Origin: Gemmataceae bacterium
GTDB taxonomy: Bacteria; Planctomycetota; Planctomycetia; Gemmatales; Gemmataceae
Direction: 5' to 3'
Assembly: GCA_019747655.1 (NCBI GenBank)
Contig: JAIEQO010001061.1
Coordinates: 1 to 42,322 of the forward strand
Length of the DNA stretch: 42,322 nt
This document shows, in pieces, positions 23,681 to 31,490 of the stretch. The translations under genes and the position numbers were made by a program. Within the stretch, counting starts at the first letter, position 1, and every line of letters begins with the position of its first letter. Below the pieces are notes generated by a model, which saw only the letters and a list, made by a program, of their open reading frames with translations, was not told the DNA's origin and ran no database searches.

Positions 23681-23710
23681 ATCATAAACATCGGCCACAA
23701 GGGGTGTCAA
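23681..23710 (-). promoter_or_regulatory. Strong sigma70-like promoter of the DUF1573 operon
   Basis: Minus-strand TTGACA (23705-23710), 18-bp spacer, TATGAT (23681-23686); the -10 ends 33 bases before the GTG at 23647. This is the closest match to consensus in the window, and its position supports the signal-peptide frame as the true gene start. Confidence 0.65.
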
Positions 23711-23748
23711 CAGCCTGCCGGACTTTTTCCCGGGAGCTATCAACCGGC

Positions 23749-25155
23749 TCAGGTCAGCACCTCCTTCACCACCCGGCCGTGGACATCGGTCAGCCGGAAG
23801 TCCCGGCCGGCGTACCGGAACGTAAACTTCTCGTGGTCGAACCCGAGCAGGTGCAGGATGGTCGCGTGCAGGTCGTGGACGTGGACCGGGTTTTCCGCCG
23901 CCTTGAACCCGAACTCGTCCGTCGCCCCGACGGCTTGGCCGCCCTTCACCCCGCCGCCGGCCAGCCACACCGAGAACCCGTAGTGGTTGTGGTCCCGGCC
24001 GTTCACCTTCCCGGCGTTCGACCCCGGGACGGACAGCTCGACCACCGGCGTCCGGCCGAATTCCCCGCCCCAGATGATGAGCGTGCTGTCGAAGAGCCCG
24101 AGCCGCTTGAGGTCGGTGATGAGGGCGGCGATGGCCCGGTCCACCTCCCCGGCCAACCGGCGGTGGTTCACCTCCAGGTCGTCGTGGCTGTCCCACGGCT
24201 GGACCGGGCCGTGCGACACCTGGACGAACCGGACGCCCCGCTCGACCAGCCGCCGGGCCAGCAGGATCGACCGGGCCTGGTCGCCGGGGCCGTAGGCCTC
24301 CAGGACGTGCTTCGGCTCGCGGGACACGTCGAACGCCTCGGCGGCCTCGGTCTGCATCCGGAAGGCCAGCTCGAACGACCGGATGCGGGCCTCCAGTTGC
24401 GGGTCGCCGGGGCGGTCGTGTTGGTGCATGGCGTTGAGCTTGGACAGCAGGTCGAGCTGCTTCCGCTGGTCGGCCGGCGACGTGGTCTTGCTGCGGACGT
24501 GTTCGACCAGCTTCTCCACGTCCTTGTGCTTGGTGTCGACGTAGGTGCCCTGGAAGACGCCGGGGAGGAACCCGGCCTGCCAGTTCTGCGACTCCAGGAG
24601 CGGCATCCCGCCGGGGCAGAGGGCGATGTACCCGGGCAGGTTCTGGTTCTCGGTCCCGAGGCCGTAGGTCACCCAACTGCCGACGCTCGGGCGGATCAGC
24701 CGGCTCTCGCCGGTGTTCATCAGGAGGAACGACGGCTCGTGGTTGGGCACCTCGGCGTGCATCGACCGGATCACGCACAGGTCGTCGGCGTGCTTGGCGG
24801 TGTGGGCGAAGATTTCGGAGACTTCGAGGCCGGACTGCCCGGACTTGTGGAACTTGAACGGGGACGGGAAGGCGGCCCCGGTCCGCCGCTCGGTCTTGAG
24901 GCTGTTCGGCAGCGTCTTCCCGGCGTGTTTAGCCAGGGCCGGCTTGGGGTCGAAGGTGTCGACCTGGCTCGGTCCGCCGTTGGCGAACAGGTGGATGACC
25001 CGCTTCACCTTGGCGGGGAAATGCGGGGCCCTGGGTGCGAGCGGGTTGGTGTCGGCCGGGGCGTCCCCGGCGTCGGCCAGGAGCGGGGCCAGGCCGACCA
25101 GGCCCATCCCCATCCCGCACCGGGCGAGCATCTGGCGGCGGTTCAGCGAGGTCAT
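23749..25155 (-). CDS. DUF1501 protein (alkaline phosphatase/sulfatase superfamily), Tat-type leader
   Basis: 468 residues. The leader MTSLNRRQMLARCGMGMG carries twin arginines and a hydrophobic stretch, suggesting Tat export. The DUF1501 domain follows: RVIHLFANGGPSQVDTFDPKP (about 50-70), a central VIRSMHAEVPNHEPS, LARRLVERGVRFVQVSHG, and the late IIWGGEFGRTP and GRDHNHYGFSVWLAGGGVKGG with the metal-type residues of the superfamily. In planctomycetes DUF1501 genes are commonly next to DUF1549/DUF1553 genes, and here the partner (26521-29067) lies upstream in the same operon with two Uma2 genes between. Enzymatic activity unproven. 3 bases separate it from the preceding Uma2 stop. Confidence 0.9.
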   Translation of the reverse strand: MTSLNRRQMLARCGMGMGLVGLAPLLADAGDAPADTNPLAPRAPHFPAKVKRVIHLFANGGPSQVDTFDPKPALAKHAGKTLPNSLKTERRTGAAFPSPFKFHKSGQSGLEVSEIFAHTAKHADDLCVIRSMHAEVPNHEPSFLLMNTGESRLIRPSVGSWVTYGLGTENQNLPGYIALCPGGMPLLESQNWQAGFLPGVFQGTYVDTKHKDVEKLVEHVRSKTTSPADQRKQLDLLSKLNAMHQHDRPGDPQLEARIRSFELAFRMQTEAAEAFDVSREPKHVLEAYGPGDQARSILLARRLVERGVRFVQVSHGPVQPWDSHDDLEVNHRRLAGEVDRAIAALITDLKRLGLFDSTLIIWGGEFGRTPVVELSVPGSNAGKVNGRDHNHYGFSVWLAGGGVKGGQAVGATDEFGFKAAENPVHVHDLHATILHLLGFDHEKFTFRYAGRDFRLTDVHGRVVKEVLT

Positions 25156-25158
25156 TGG

Positions 25159-25737
25159 TCACTCCGTCACGGGGACGCCGCGGAAGAACTCGGCCACCGG
25201 GCAGGTGAAGCCGGCCAGCACGTCGCCGCCGGTGAGGGTGTCGTCCTCCCACAGGACGGTCCCGCCGCCCGGCCGGGTGTAGACCGTCACGCTCCGGTCG
25301 TCCGGATCAGCCACCCAGACGAGCCGGACGCCTGCGGCGAAGTACTCGCGGAGCTTGTCCCGCACCTGCCGACGGGTGTTGCCGGGGGACAACACCTCGA
25401 CCACCAGGTCGGCGGCCACCGCCGGGTAGACGCCTGGGTCGTGTCCGGCGGGCACCCGCTCGAAGCTCCAGAACGCCACGTCCGGGCCGCGGACCGTGTC
25501 CGAGTCCCGTTCGGTGACCAACCCGCTCTCGACCGTGACGTGACCGGCCGATCGGGCACGGTTGTGGGTCTCGAGTGCGTAGTAGACGTTCCCCTGAACC
25601 TTCCCGTGGGCGAAACTCGGCGGCGGCATCGTTACCACCTCCCCTTTGACGAGTTCCTGCTTCGACCCGTCGGGCGGGTCGGGCAGGCGGGCGAACTCCT
25701 CGGCGGTCAACAGCTTCGTCGCCGTCGCGGCGGACAT
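25159..25737 (-). CDS. Uma2 family (DUF820) PD-(D/E)xK nuclease-like protein
   Basis: 192 residues, a complete Uma2 protein. The order is LTAEEFARLPD, then GSKQELVKGEVV, then VRGPDVAFWS (Asp), DLVVEVLSPGN (Glu) and RRQVRDKLREYFAAGVRLVWVAD (Lys). This matches the PD-(D/E)xK restriction-endonuclease-like core. The family is hugely expanded in planctomycetes and cyanobacteria and has no settled role. It lies in the operon between DUF1549/DUF1553 and DUF1501, with gaps of 20 and 3 bases. The catalytic set looks complete, so nuclease activity is possible. Confidence 0.88.
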   Translation of the reverse strand: MSAATATKLLTAEEFARLPDPPDGSKQELVKGEVVTMPPPSFAHGKVQGNVYYALETHNRARSAGHVTVESGLVTERDSDTVRGPDVAFWSFERVPAGHDPGVYPAVAADLVVEVLSPGNTRRQVRDKLREYFAAGVRLVWVADPDDRSVTVYTRPGGGTVLWEDDTLTGGDVLAGFTCPVAEFFRGVPVTE

Positions 25738-25757
25738 GGCATCCCTCCCCGGGCGGG

Positions 25758-26495
25758 TTACTTCTTCCGTGGCTTCTTGGCGGCCTTCCGGCGGGCGGAC
25801 AGTTCGGCCACGAACGCCTTGTGTTCCGGGCTGGCGACACCCTGCCGGAGGGCGGCCACTACCTTACGGGGCTGATCGGCGAGGAAGGCCGCCGGGTCGA
25901 GCCACAGCCCGGGGAACGCGGCCGACCGGAGCAGCCCGTCCGGTGCGGCCTTCTGCTCGGCGAACTTGCCCCGCCGGCGGACGAACCACCGGACCGCCCC
26001 GGCGGTCACGTCGACGACGAGGTATTCTTGCACTCCGGCCGCCTCGTAGTCGTCCTTCTTCGGCCCGAGGTCGAGGGCCGCGGTGGTGTTGGCAATCTCG
26101 ACCACCAGTTCCGGCGGGCCGACCAGGTACTCGTCGGCGTCGGCCCGGGTCCGGCCGCCACACTCCGGCCGGATGAGGAGTACCGCGTCGGGTTGCGGCT
26201 CGCGGTCCTCGCTCAGGATGTCCGTGACCTCGGCCAGGGCCTCGACCCCGGGGGTCCGCTCTTCGTACCGGCACAACCAGGCGATCAGCCGGATGTACGG
26301 CTTGCCGTGCCGGCGGGAGACGGGCGAGGCCACGTGAACGACTCCCCCGATCAACTCGGCTTTGAACCCGTCCGGGGTCTTCAGGTACAGGGCGTGGAAT
26401 GTCTTCTGGTCCATCCGGGCGCCGTCGACCAGGACCGACCGGGCGTCGAACGCCGGCGGCTCCCGGGTGACGCGCTCCGCCGCGGCCGGTCGCAT
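25758..26495 (-). CDS. Uma2 family (DUF820) protein, second copy
   Basis: 245 residues from the ATG at 26495, with GGAGG 9 bases upstream. The Uma2 core is PDGFKAELIGGVVHVASP, EPQPDAVLLI, PPELVVEIANTT and KKDDYEAAGVQEYLVVD, keeping Asp, Glu and Lys positions. The C-terminus adds about 60 residues and a basic tail (ARRKAAKKPRKK) that could contact nucleic acid. It is clearly diverged from the neighbouring copy, so the pair is not a recent tandem duplication. It follows the DUF1549/DUF1553 gene by 25 bases. Confidence 0.87.
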   Translation of the reverse strand: MRPAAAERVTREPPAFDARSVLVDGARMDQKTFHALYLKTPDGFKAELIGGVVHVASPVSRRHGKPYIRLIAWLCRYEERTPGVEALAEVTDILSEDREPQPDAVLLIRPECGGRTRADADEYLVGPPELVVEIANTTAALDLGPKKDDYEAAGVQEYLVVDVTAGAVRWFVRRRGKFAEQKAAPDGLLRSAAFPGLWLDPAAFLADQPRKVVAALRQGVASPEHKAFVAELSARRKAAKKPRKK

Positions 26496-26520
26496 GGCCG
26501 ATCCCTCCGTGCCCCGCGGG

Positions 26521-29067
26521 TCAGTCCACGAACGCGAACTCGTTGCTCAGCATCAGCACCTGGGCGAGCTGCGGCCACGGGCCGAAGTCGCCCGCCCCCC
26601 CGCCGGCCACGAACTCCACCCCCAACGCCCGCTCCTCGGCCGTCGGGCTGCGGCCCAGGACGGCCCGGTACAGGGCCACCACCTTCTCCCCGTCGGACTT
26701 CGCCCCGGCCACCGCCGGCCGGGCCGCGGCCGCCCGCGCCTGCTCGGCCACGAACGGGCTGTTCAACAGGTACAGGGCCTGCGGTGGCACCGTCGTCTGG
26801 AACCGCTGCGGGCTGTGCTGGTCGTGGCTCGCCACGTCGAACACCCGGAACGTCCCCGGTAGGTTCGACCGGTCGAGCAGCCCGTACACCGTCCGCCGGG
26901 TCGGGTACGGGGCCTTGAACAGGTCGACCGGCTTGCCCCCGGGGGTGAGGTCGAGCCGACCGGCCGCGACCAGGAGCGAGTCCCGCAGGGCCTCGAAGTC
27001 GAGCCGCCGGCGGTTCTGCCGGGCCAGCAGCTTGTTCTCCGGGTCGGTCGTCGCTGGTAGCGAAACCTGCCGGTAGGTGGCCGAGAGCATGACCAGCTTG
27101 TGGAGCTTCTTCAGGCTCCAGCCGTCGGCCACGAACCGGCCAGCCAGCCAGTCCAGGAGTTCTGGGTGCGTGGGCGGGTCGCTGCGGACGCCGAGGTCGC
27201 TCGGGGTGCGGACGAGGCCCTGGCCGAAGTGCCCGACCCAGACCCGGTTGACCAGCACCCGGGCGGTCAGCGGGTTGTCCTTCGAGGCGATGGCCTTCGC
27301 CAGCTCCAGCCGGCCACTGCCGCCGGCGAACGGCTTGCGGTCCCCACCGGCCGCGACCGACACGAACTGCCGGGGGACGGCCGGGCCGCGGTTGCCCGGG
27401 TTGCCGCGGAGGAAGACGTAGGGGTCGAATGTCGGCCCGTCGACGAGCACATGGGCCCGCGGCGGGGCGTGCGGGCTGGCCGCCACGAAGGCGTCGATCT
27501 TCTTCCGCACCTCCCGCAGCTTGTCCCGGTCGAGCCGGTTGAACAGCTTCAGGGCGTCGGCCGGCGGGATGTCGGTCGGCCCGCCGGGACCGAGCACGGC
27601 CGCCAGGTCCGGCCGGACGAGGGGCGGGTCGGCCAGCCGCCGGGCGGCCTCCTTCGCCGCCTCCCGGATCGCCTCGGGCGTGTCGCCCCACGCGGCAAGG
27701 GCCGGCGACCCGGCCAGGAAGTCCCGCCACCGGTCGAACGCCAGCCGGTTCAGGTCCCGCTGGCGGAGCAGCCCCTGGACCTGATCGGCCGGCTTGTCCC
27801 GGGCCTCGACCACCGCCACCAGGTAGTCGGCCACCACCTCGGGCGTCCGCAGCTTGGCCACGGCCGCCGCGTGCCGGTTGGCCACGTCGGCCGCGTACTC
27901 GGCCTCCTTCCCGGTCAGCTCCCGCTCGAACGCCTCGGTCTCGGCCGACTTCTTCGCCCCGCCGATCAGCGGCAGCTCCTTCGGCTCCTCCGACGACGCG
28001 AACACCCCGTAGAGCGAGTAGTAGTCGGCGATCGGGACCGGGTCGAACTTGTGGTCGTGGCAGCGGGCGCAGCCGACCGTCAGGCCCATCAGCCCGCGGG
28101 TGACCACGTCGATCCGGTCGTCGATGATGTCCGGGGTGTTGTTCAGGAACCGCCGGCCGAGGGTCAGGTAGCCCATCGCCGCCAGCGGCCGCTTGTCGTC
28201 GCCCAGGTCGAGCTTGTCGGCCGCGAGCTGCTCCAGGACGAACCGGTCGAACGGCTTGTCCTCGTTGAACGAGCGGACGACGTAGTCGCGGTAGGTGTAG
28301 GCGTAGGGGAAGCTGCGGTCCTCGTTGAACACGTACCCCTTGGTGTCGGCGTACCGGGCGACATCGAGCCAGTACCGGCCCCAGCGCTCGCCGTACTGCG
28401 GGGAGGCGAGTAGCCTGTCGATCAGCTTCTCCCAGGCGTCGGGGGATTTGTCGGCGGCGAACGCCTCGACCTCGGCGGCCGCCGGCGGCAGCCCGACGAG
28501 GTCGTAGTAGGCCCGGCGGATGAGGGTCCGCGGGTCGGCCGGCGGGGCCGGCTTCACCCCCTGCCCTCCCAGCTTCGCCAGAACGAAGCGATCGATCTCA
28601 TTCCGGATCGGATACTCCGGACTCCGGACGTCCGGAACGGTGACCGGCCGGACCGGCTGAAACGCCCAGTGCTTCGTCGCGTCCGGCTTGGCCTGGGCCG
28701 CGACCGCCTTCGGGAACGCCGCCCCCTGCTTCACCCACTCCGTCAGCGCGGCGACCTCCCCGGCCGCGAGCGGGTGCTTGGGCGGCATCGGGTAGTCGCC
28801 GGTCCGGCCGACCGAGGCGATGAGCCGGCTCTTGGCCGGGTCGCCGGGGGCGACGACCGGGCCGTTGTCGGCACCGGCCTTGAGGCCGTCGGCGGTGTCC
28901 AGCCGCAGCCCGGCCGACTGCTTCTTCGCCCCGTGGCACGAGTAACACTTCTCGGCCAGCACCGGCCGGACCTTGTTCTCGAAGAACTCGACCTGCTCGG
29001 GCGAGGGGTCGGCGGCGGACGCCGAGAGCCCGACCGTGGCGAAACCGAGGGCGAGGAGCCAGCGCAT
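26521..29067 (-). CDS. PSCyt1-DUF1549-DUF1553 cytochrome-like exported protein
   Basis: 848 residues from the ATG at 29067; the longer frame to 29139 overlaps the promoter region. A signal peptide (LLALGFATVGLSASA) precedes a planctomycete cytochrome C domain with heme motif CYSCH near residue 40 and PMPPKHPLAAGE near 110. DUF1549 follows (IDRFVLAKLGGQGVKPAPPAD; RWGRYWLDVARYADTKGY; GCARCHDHKFDPV with a second CxxCH), then DUF1553 (LTARVLVNRVWVGHFGQGLVRTPSDLG; DFEALRDSLL; NSPFVAEQA). Family function is unknown; a role in envelope-located breakdown of complex substrates has been suggested in planctomycetes. It heads the operon with two Uma2 genes and DUF1501. Confidence 0.92.
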   Translation of the reverse strand: MRWLLALGFATVGLSASAADPSPEQVEFFENKVRPVLAEKCYSCHGAKKQSAGLRLDTADGLKAGADNGPVVAPGDPAKSRLIASVGRTGDYPMPPKHPLAAGEVAALTEWVKQGAAFPKAVAAQAKPDATKHWAFQPVRPVTVPDVRSPEYPIRNEIDRFVLAKLGGQGVKPAPPADPRTLIRRAYYDLVGLPPAAAEVEAFAADKSPDAWEKLIDRLLASPQYGERWGRYWLDVARYADTKGYVFNEDRSFPYAYTYRDYVVRSFNEDKPFDRFVLEQLAADKLDLGDDKRPLAAMGYLTLGRRFLNNTPDIIDDRIDVVTRGLMGLTVGCARCHDHKFDPVPIADYYSLYGVFASSEEPKELPLIGGAKKSAETEAFERELTGKEAEYAADVANRHAAAVAKLRTPEVVADYLVAVVEARDKPADQVQGLLRQRDLNRLAFDRWRDFLAGSPALAAWGDTPEAIREAAKEAARRLADPPLVRPDLAAVLGPGGPTDIPPADALKLFNRLDRDKLREVRKKIDAFVAASPHAPPRAHVLVDGPTFDPYVFLRGNPGNRGPAVPRQFVSVAAGGDRKPFAGGSGRLELAKAIASKDNPLTARVLVNRVWVGHFGQGLVRTPSDLGVRSDPPTHPELLDWLAGRFVADGWSLKKLHKLVMLSATYRQVSLPATTDPENKLLARQNRRRLDFEALRDSLLVAAGRLDLTPGGKPVDLFKAPYPTRRTVYGLLDRSNLPGTFRVFDVASHDQHSPQRFQTTVPPQALYLLNSPFVAEQARAAAARPAVAGAKSDGEKVVALYRAVLGRSPTAEERALGVEFVAGGGAGDFGPWPQLAQVLMLSNEFAFVD

Positions 29068-29142
29068 CAAGATGATCCTCGTCGGTCCGAGGAAGGGCCG
29101 GCGGTTGGCGGGGATCGGGCGGCCGGCCCGGTGGGTCACGAG

Positions 29143-29171
29143 ATTCTACACCGCGGCCGGGGGCCTGTCGA
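29143..29171 (-). promoter_or_regulatory. Predicted promoter of the DUF1549/Uma2/DUF1501 operon
   Basis: Minus-strand TCGACA (29166-29171) and TAGAAT (29143-29148), 17-bp spacer, 75 bases before the ATG at 29067. Confidence 0.5.
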
Positions 29172-29219
29172 ACCCGGCAGCGGTGAGACGAACCCGGCGG
29201 CGGGCAGGTTCCTTCCTCG

Positions 29220-29248
29220 TTGAACCGGGAGGCCGGGTCGGTTATCAT
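29220..29248 (+). promoter_or_regulatory. Predicted promoter of the plus-strand DUF1501 arm
   Basis: TTGAAC (29220-29225) and TATCAT (29243-29248) with 17 bp between, 55 bases before the ATG at 29304. Together with 29143-29171 it makes a back-to-back divergent promoter pair. Confidence 0.55.
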
Positions 29249-29303
29249 TTCCCCCAGCCCCCGCCGTAGACCCACGCCCCGACGCGACTTCCGGAGCCCT
29301 CCC

Positions 29304-30674
29304 ATGATCCGGCTGGACGCCGCCCGGCCCGCCACGTTTTGCGACGGGCTCAGCCGCCGCGACTTCCTCCACGCCGGTGCGATCGCCCCGCTCGGGCTGA
29401 CCCTGCCGGCCTTCCACCGGGCCACGGCCGCCGGTGCCGGCAAGGACGGCGATGTCAACTGTATCATGCTGTTCCTGGTCGGCGGCCCGAGCCAGATCGA
29501 CACGTTCGACCCGAAGCCGAACGCCCCGGCGGAGATCCGAGGCCCGTTCCAGCCGATCCAAACGAACGTAGCCGGGACGCAGATCAGCGAGATTTTCCCC
29601 GAACTGGCCAAGCACGCCGACAAGTTCAGCGTCGTCCGGTCGGTGTACCACACGGCCACCGCCGTCCACGACACCGGCCACCAGATGATGCAGACCGGGC
29701 GGCTGTTCGCCGGCGGCATCGAGCACCCACACGTCGGCTGCGCCCTGGGCTACCTGAAGGGCGGCCGGGGCGAACTGCCGGCCCACGTCCTGCTGCCCAA
29801 GCCGATCGGCCGGACCGGCGGCAACCTGCCCCACGGCCACACGGCCGGCTACCTCGGCAAGCCCTACGACCCGTTCATCCTGAACGCCGACCCGAACGCC
29901 CCGGGGTTCAAGGTCCCGGACCTGCTGCCGCCGGACTACATCACCGGCGTCCGGGCCGAGCGGCGGCAGAAGCTGCGAGAGGCGGTGGACGGGGCGACGG
30001 CCGCGTTCGAGCAGAACGCCGCGGCGAAGCAGCTCGACGACAACTTCGCCCTGGCCTACAAGCTCATGTCGTCGGCCAAGGCCCGGGAGGCGTTCGCCCT
30101 GGAGAAGGAGCCGGACAAGACCCGGGACCGGTACGGCCGGACGCGGTTCGGGCAGTCGTGCCTGATGGCCCGGCGGCTGGTCGAGGCCGGGGTCCGGTTC
30201 GTCACCGTCAACATGTTCGAGACGGTGTTCGACGAGATCACCTGGGACATCCACGGGTCCCGCCCCTTCACCGACATCGAGGAGATGGCCAAGCAGGTGG
30301 CCCCGAACTTCGACCGGGCGTACACGGCCCTGCTGACCGACCTGGCCGACCGCGGCCTGCTGGGGAGCACGATGGTGGTGGCCCTGGGCGAGTTCGGGCG
30401 GACACCGAAGGTGAACCCGGCCGGCGGCCGGGACCACCACCCCGGGGTGTGGTCGATCCTGATGGGCGGGGGGCCGCTGCAGGGCGGCCGGGTGGTCGGA
30501 GCGTCGGACGAGCTGGGGTACGTGCCGAAGGCCCGGCCGGTGACCCCGGCCGAGGTGGCGGCGACGTTGTACAAGGGGCTGGGCCTGGACCCGCACCACG
30601 AGCTGCCCGGCCCGCAGAACCGGCCGCTGCCGCTGGCCGACTACAACGCCAAGCCGATCGCCGAGCTGTTCTGA
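29304..30674 (+). CDS. DUF1501 protein, Tat-exported
   Basis: 456 residues from the ATG at 29304. The leader has GLSRRDFLHAGAIAPLGLTL, a canonical Tat motif. The DUF1501 domain includes IMLFLVGGPSQIDTFDPKPN, FSVVRSVYHTATAVHDTGHQ, LMARRLVEAGVRFVTVNM, and MVVALGEFGRTPKVNPAGGR followed by DHHPGVWSILMGGG. It is a distant paralogue of the minus-strand DUF1501, with a shorter region after the leader and a different C-terminus. It is the first gene of the plus arm and is followed 19 bases later by a Uma2 gene. Confidence 0.9.
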   Translation: MIRLDAARPATFCDGLSRRDFLHAGAIAPLGLTLPAFHRATAAGAGKDGDVNCIMLFLVGGPSQIDTFDPKPNAPAEIRGPFQPIQTNVAGTQISEIFPELAKHADKFSVVRSVYHTATAVHDTGHQMMQTGRLFAGGIEHPHVGCALGYLKGGRGELPAHVLLPKPIGRTGGNLPHGHTAGYLGKPYDPFILNADPNAPGFKVPDLLPPDYITGVRAERRQKLREAVDGATAAFEQNAAAKQLDDNFALAYKLMSSAKAREAFALEKEPDKTRDRYGRTRFGQSCLMARRLVEAGVRFVTVNMFETVFDEITWDIHGSRPFTDIEEMAKQVAPNFDRAYTALLTDLADRGLLGSTMVVALGEFGRTPKVNPAGGRDHHPGVWSILMGGGPLQGGRVVGASDELGYVPKARPVTPAEVAATLYKGLGLDPHHELPGPQNRPLPLADYNAKPIAELF

Positions 30675-30693
30675 CCCACGGAGGGCGTCATTC

Positions 30694-31470
30694 ATGACCA
30701 CGGACACGACGACGCAGAAGCGGGCTAACCCGGAGATCGTGCCGGACTTTAGTGCCCTCGACCGGCTGCCGACCGACAACGACCTCCCCTACGACGACGG
30801 TGAGCCGTTGGAAACCGCCTGGCACCGCCCGGCCATGAACCTGTTGATCGAAAGTATCCGGTCGTACTGGCGGGATCGGACCGACTTCTATGTCGGCGGC
30901 AACATGTTCATGTACTTCAGCGAGGAGCGGGTCTTCAACACCGACTTCCGCGGCCCAGACTTCTTCGTGGTTAAGGACGTGGACCGGCACAAGCCGCGGA
31001 ACTCGTGGGTGTCGTGGAAGGAGGGCGGCCGGCTCCCCGACGTCATCATCGAGCTGGCGTCGGAGTCCACGAAGAGAAGGGACCGGGTCGAGAAGAAGGC
31101 GCTCTACGGCAAGCGGATGAAGGTCGCCGAGTACTTCATCTACGACCCGGAGGACGAGTCGCTGATCGGCTGGCGGCTGACCAACGGCGGCTACGACGAG
31201 CCGCTGGAGGTCGAACCCGGGGGCCGCGTCTGGAGCAAGCAGTTGGAGATGTACGTCGGCCCGTGGGAAGGCGAGTACGCGGGCGAGACGTTTCGCCGGT
31301 GGGTCCGGTTCTTCGACGTCCACGGGAACGTGATCCCGGCGTTCACGGAACAGGTACGGCAGGACGCCGATGCCGCGCGGGCGGCACGGCTCGCCGCCGA
31401 GGCCGAACTCGAACGCATGAAGGCCGAACTCGCCGCCCTCCGCGGGCGGCTCCCCCCGAACACCCCTTGA
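30694..31470 (+). CDS. Uma2 family (DUF820) protein with C-terminal coiled coil
   Basis: 258 residues. The Uma2 core is NTDFRGPDFFVV (Asp), RLPDVIIELASEST (Glu) and RDRVEKKALYGKRMKVAEYFIYD (Lys). It is a different subgroup from the two minus-strand copies: the N-terminus reads DNDLPYDDGEPLETAWHRPAM. The last 45 residues (DADAARAARLAAEAELERMKAELAALRGR) are predicted coiled coil, suggesting oligomerisation. It lies between DUF1501 and the Big_2/DUF1549 gene, 19 and 20 bases from them. Confidence 0.87.
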   Translation: MTTDTTTQKRANPEIVPDFSALDRLPTDNDLPYDDGEPLETAWHRPAMNLLIESIRSYWRDRTDFYVGGNMFMYFSEERVFNTDFRGPDFFVVKDVDRHKPRNSWVSWKEGGRLPDVIIELASESTKRRDRVEKKALYGKRMKVAEYFIYDPEDESLIGWRLTNGGYDEPLEVEPGGRVWSKQLEMYVGPWEGEYAGETFRRWVRFFDVHGNVIPAFTEQVRQDADAARAARLAAEAELERMKAELAALRGRLPPNTP

Positions 31471-31490
31471 CCCACACCGGGACCAACCCG

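Noticed and set aside
23569-23700. Alternative upstream start for the DUF1573 body in its own frame
   Set aside because: It would begin inside the -10 region of the promoter and yields an Arg/Ser-rich leader without a signal peptide.
25159-26495. The two adjacent Uma2 genes as a restriction-modification system
   Set aside because: No methyltransferase or specificity subunit is nearby.
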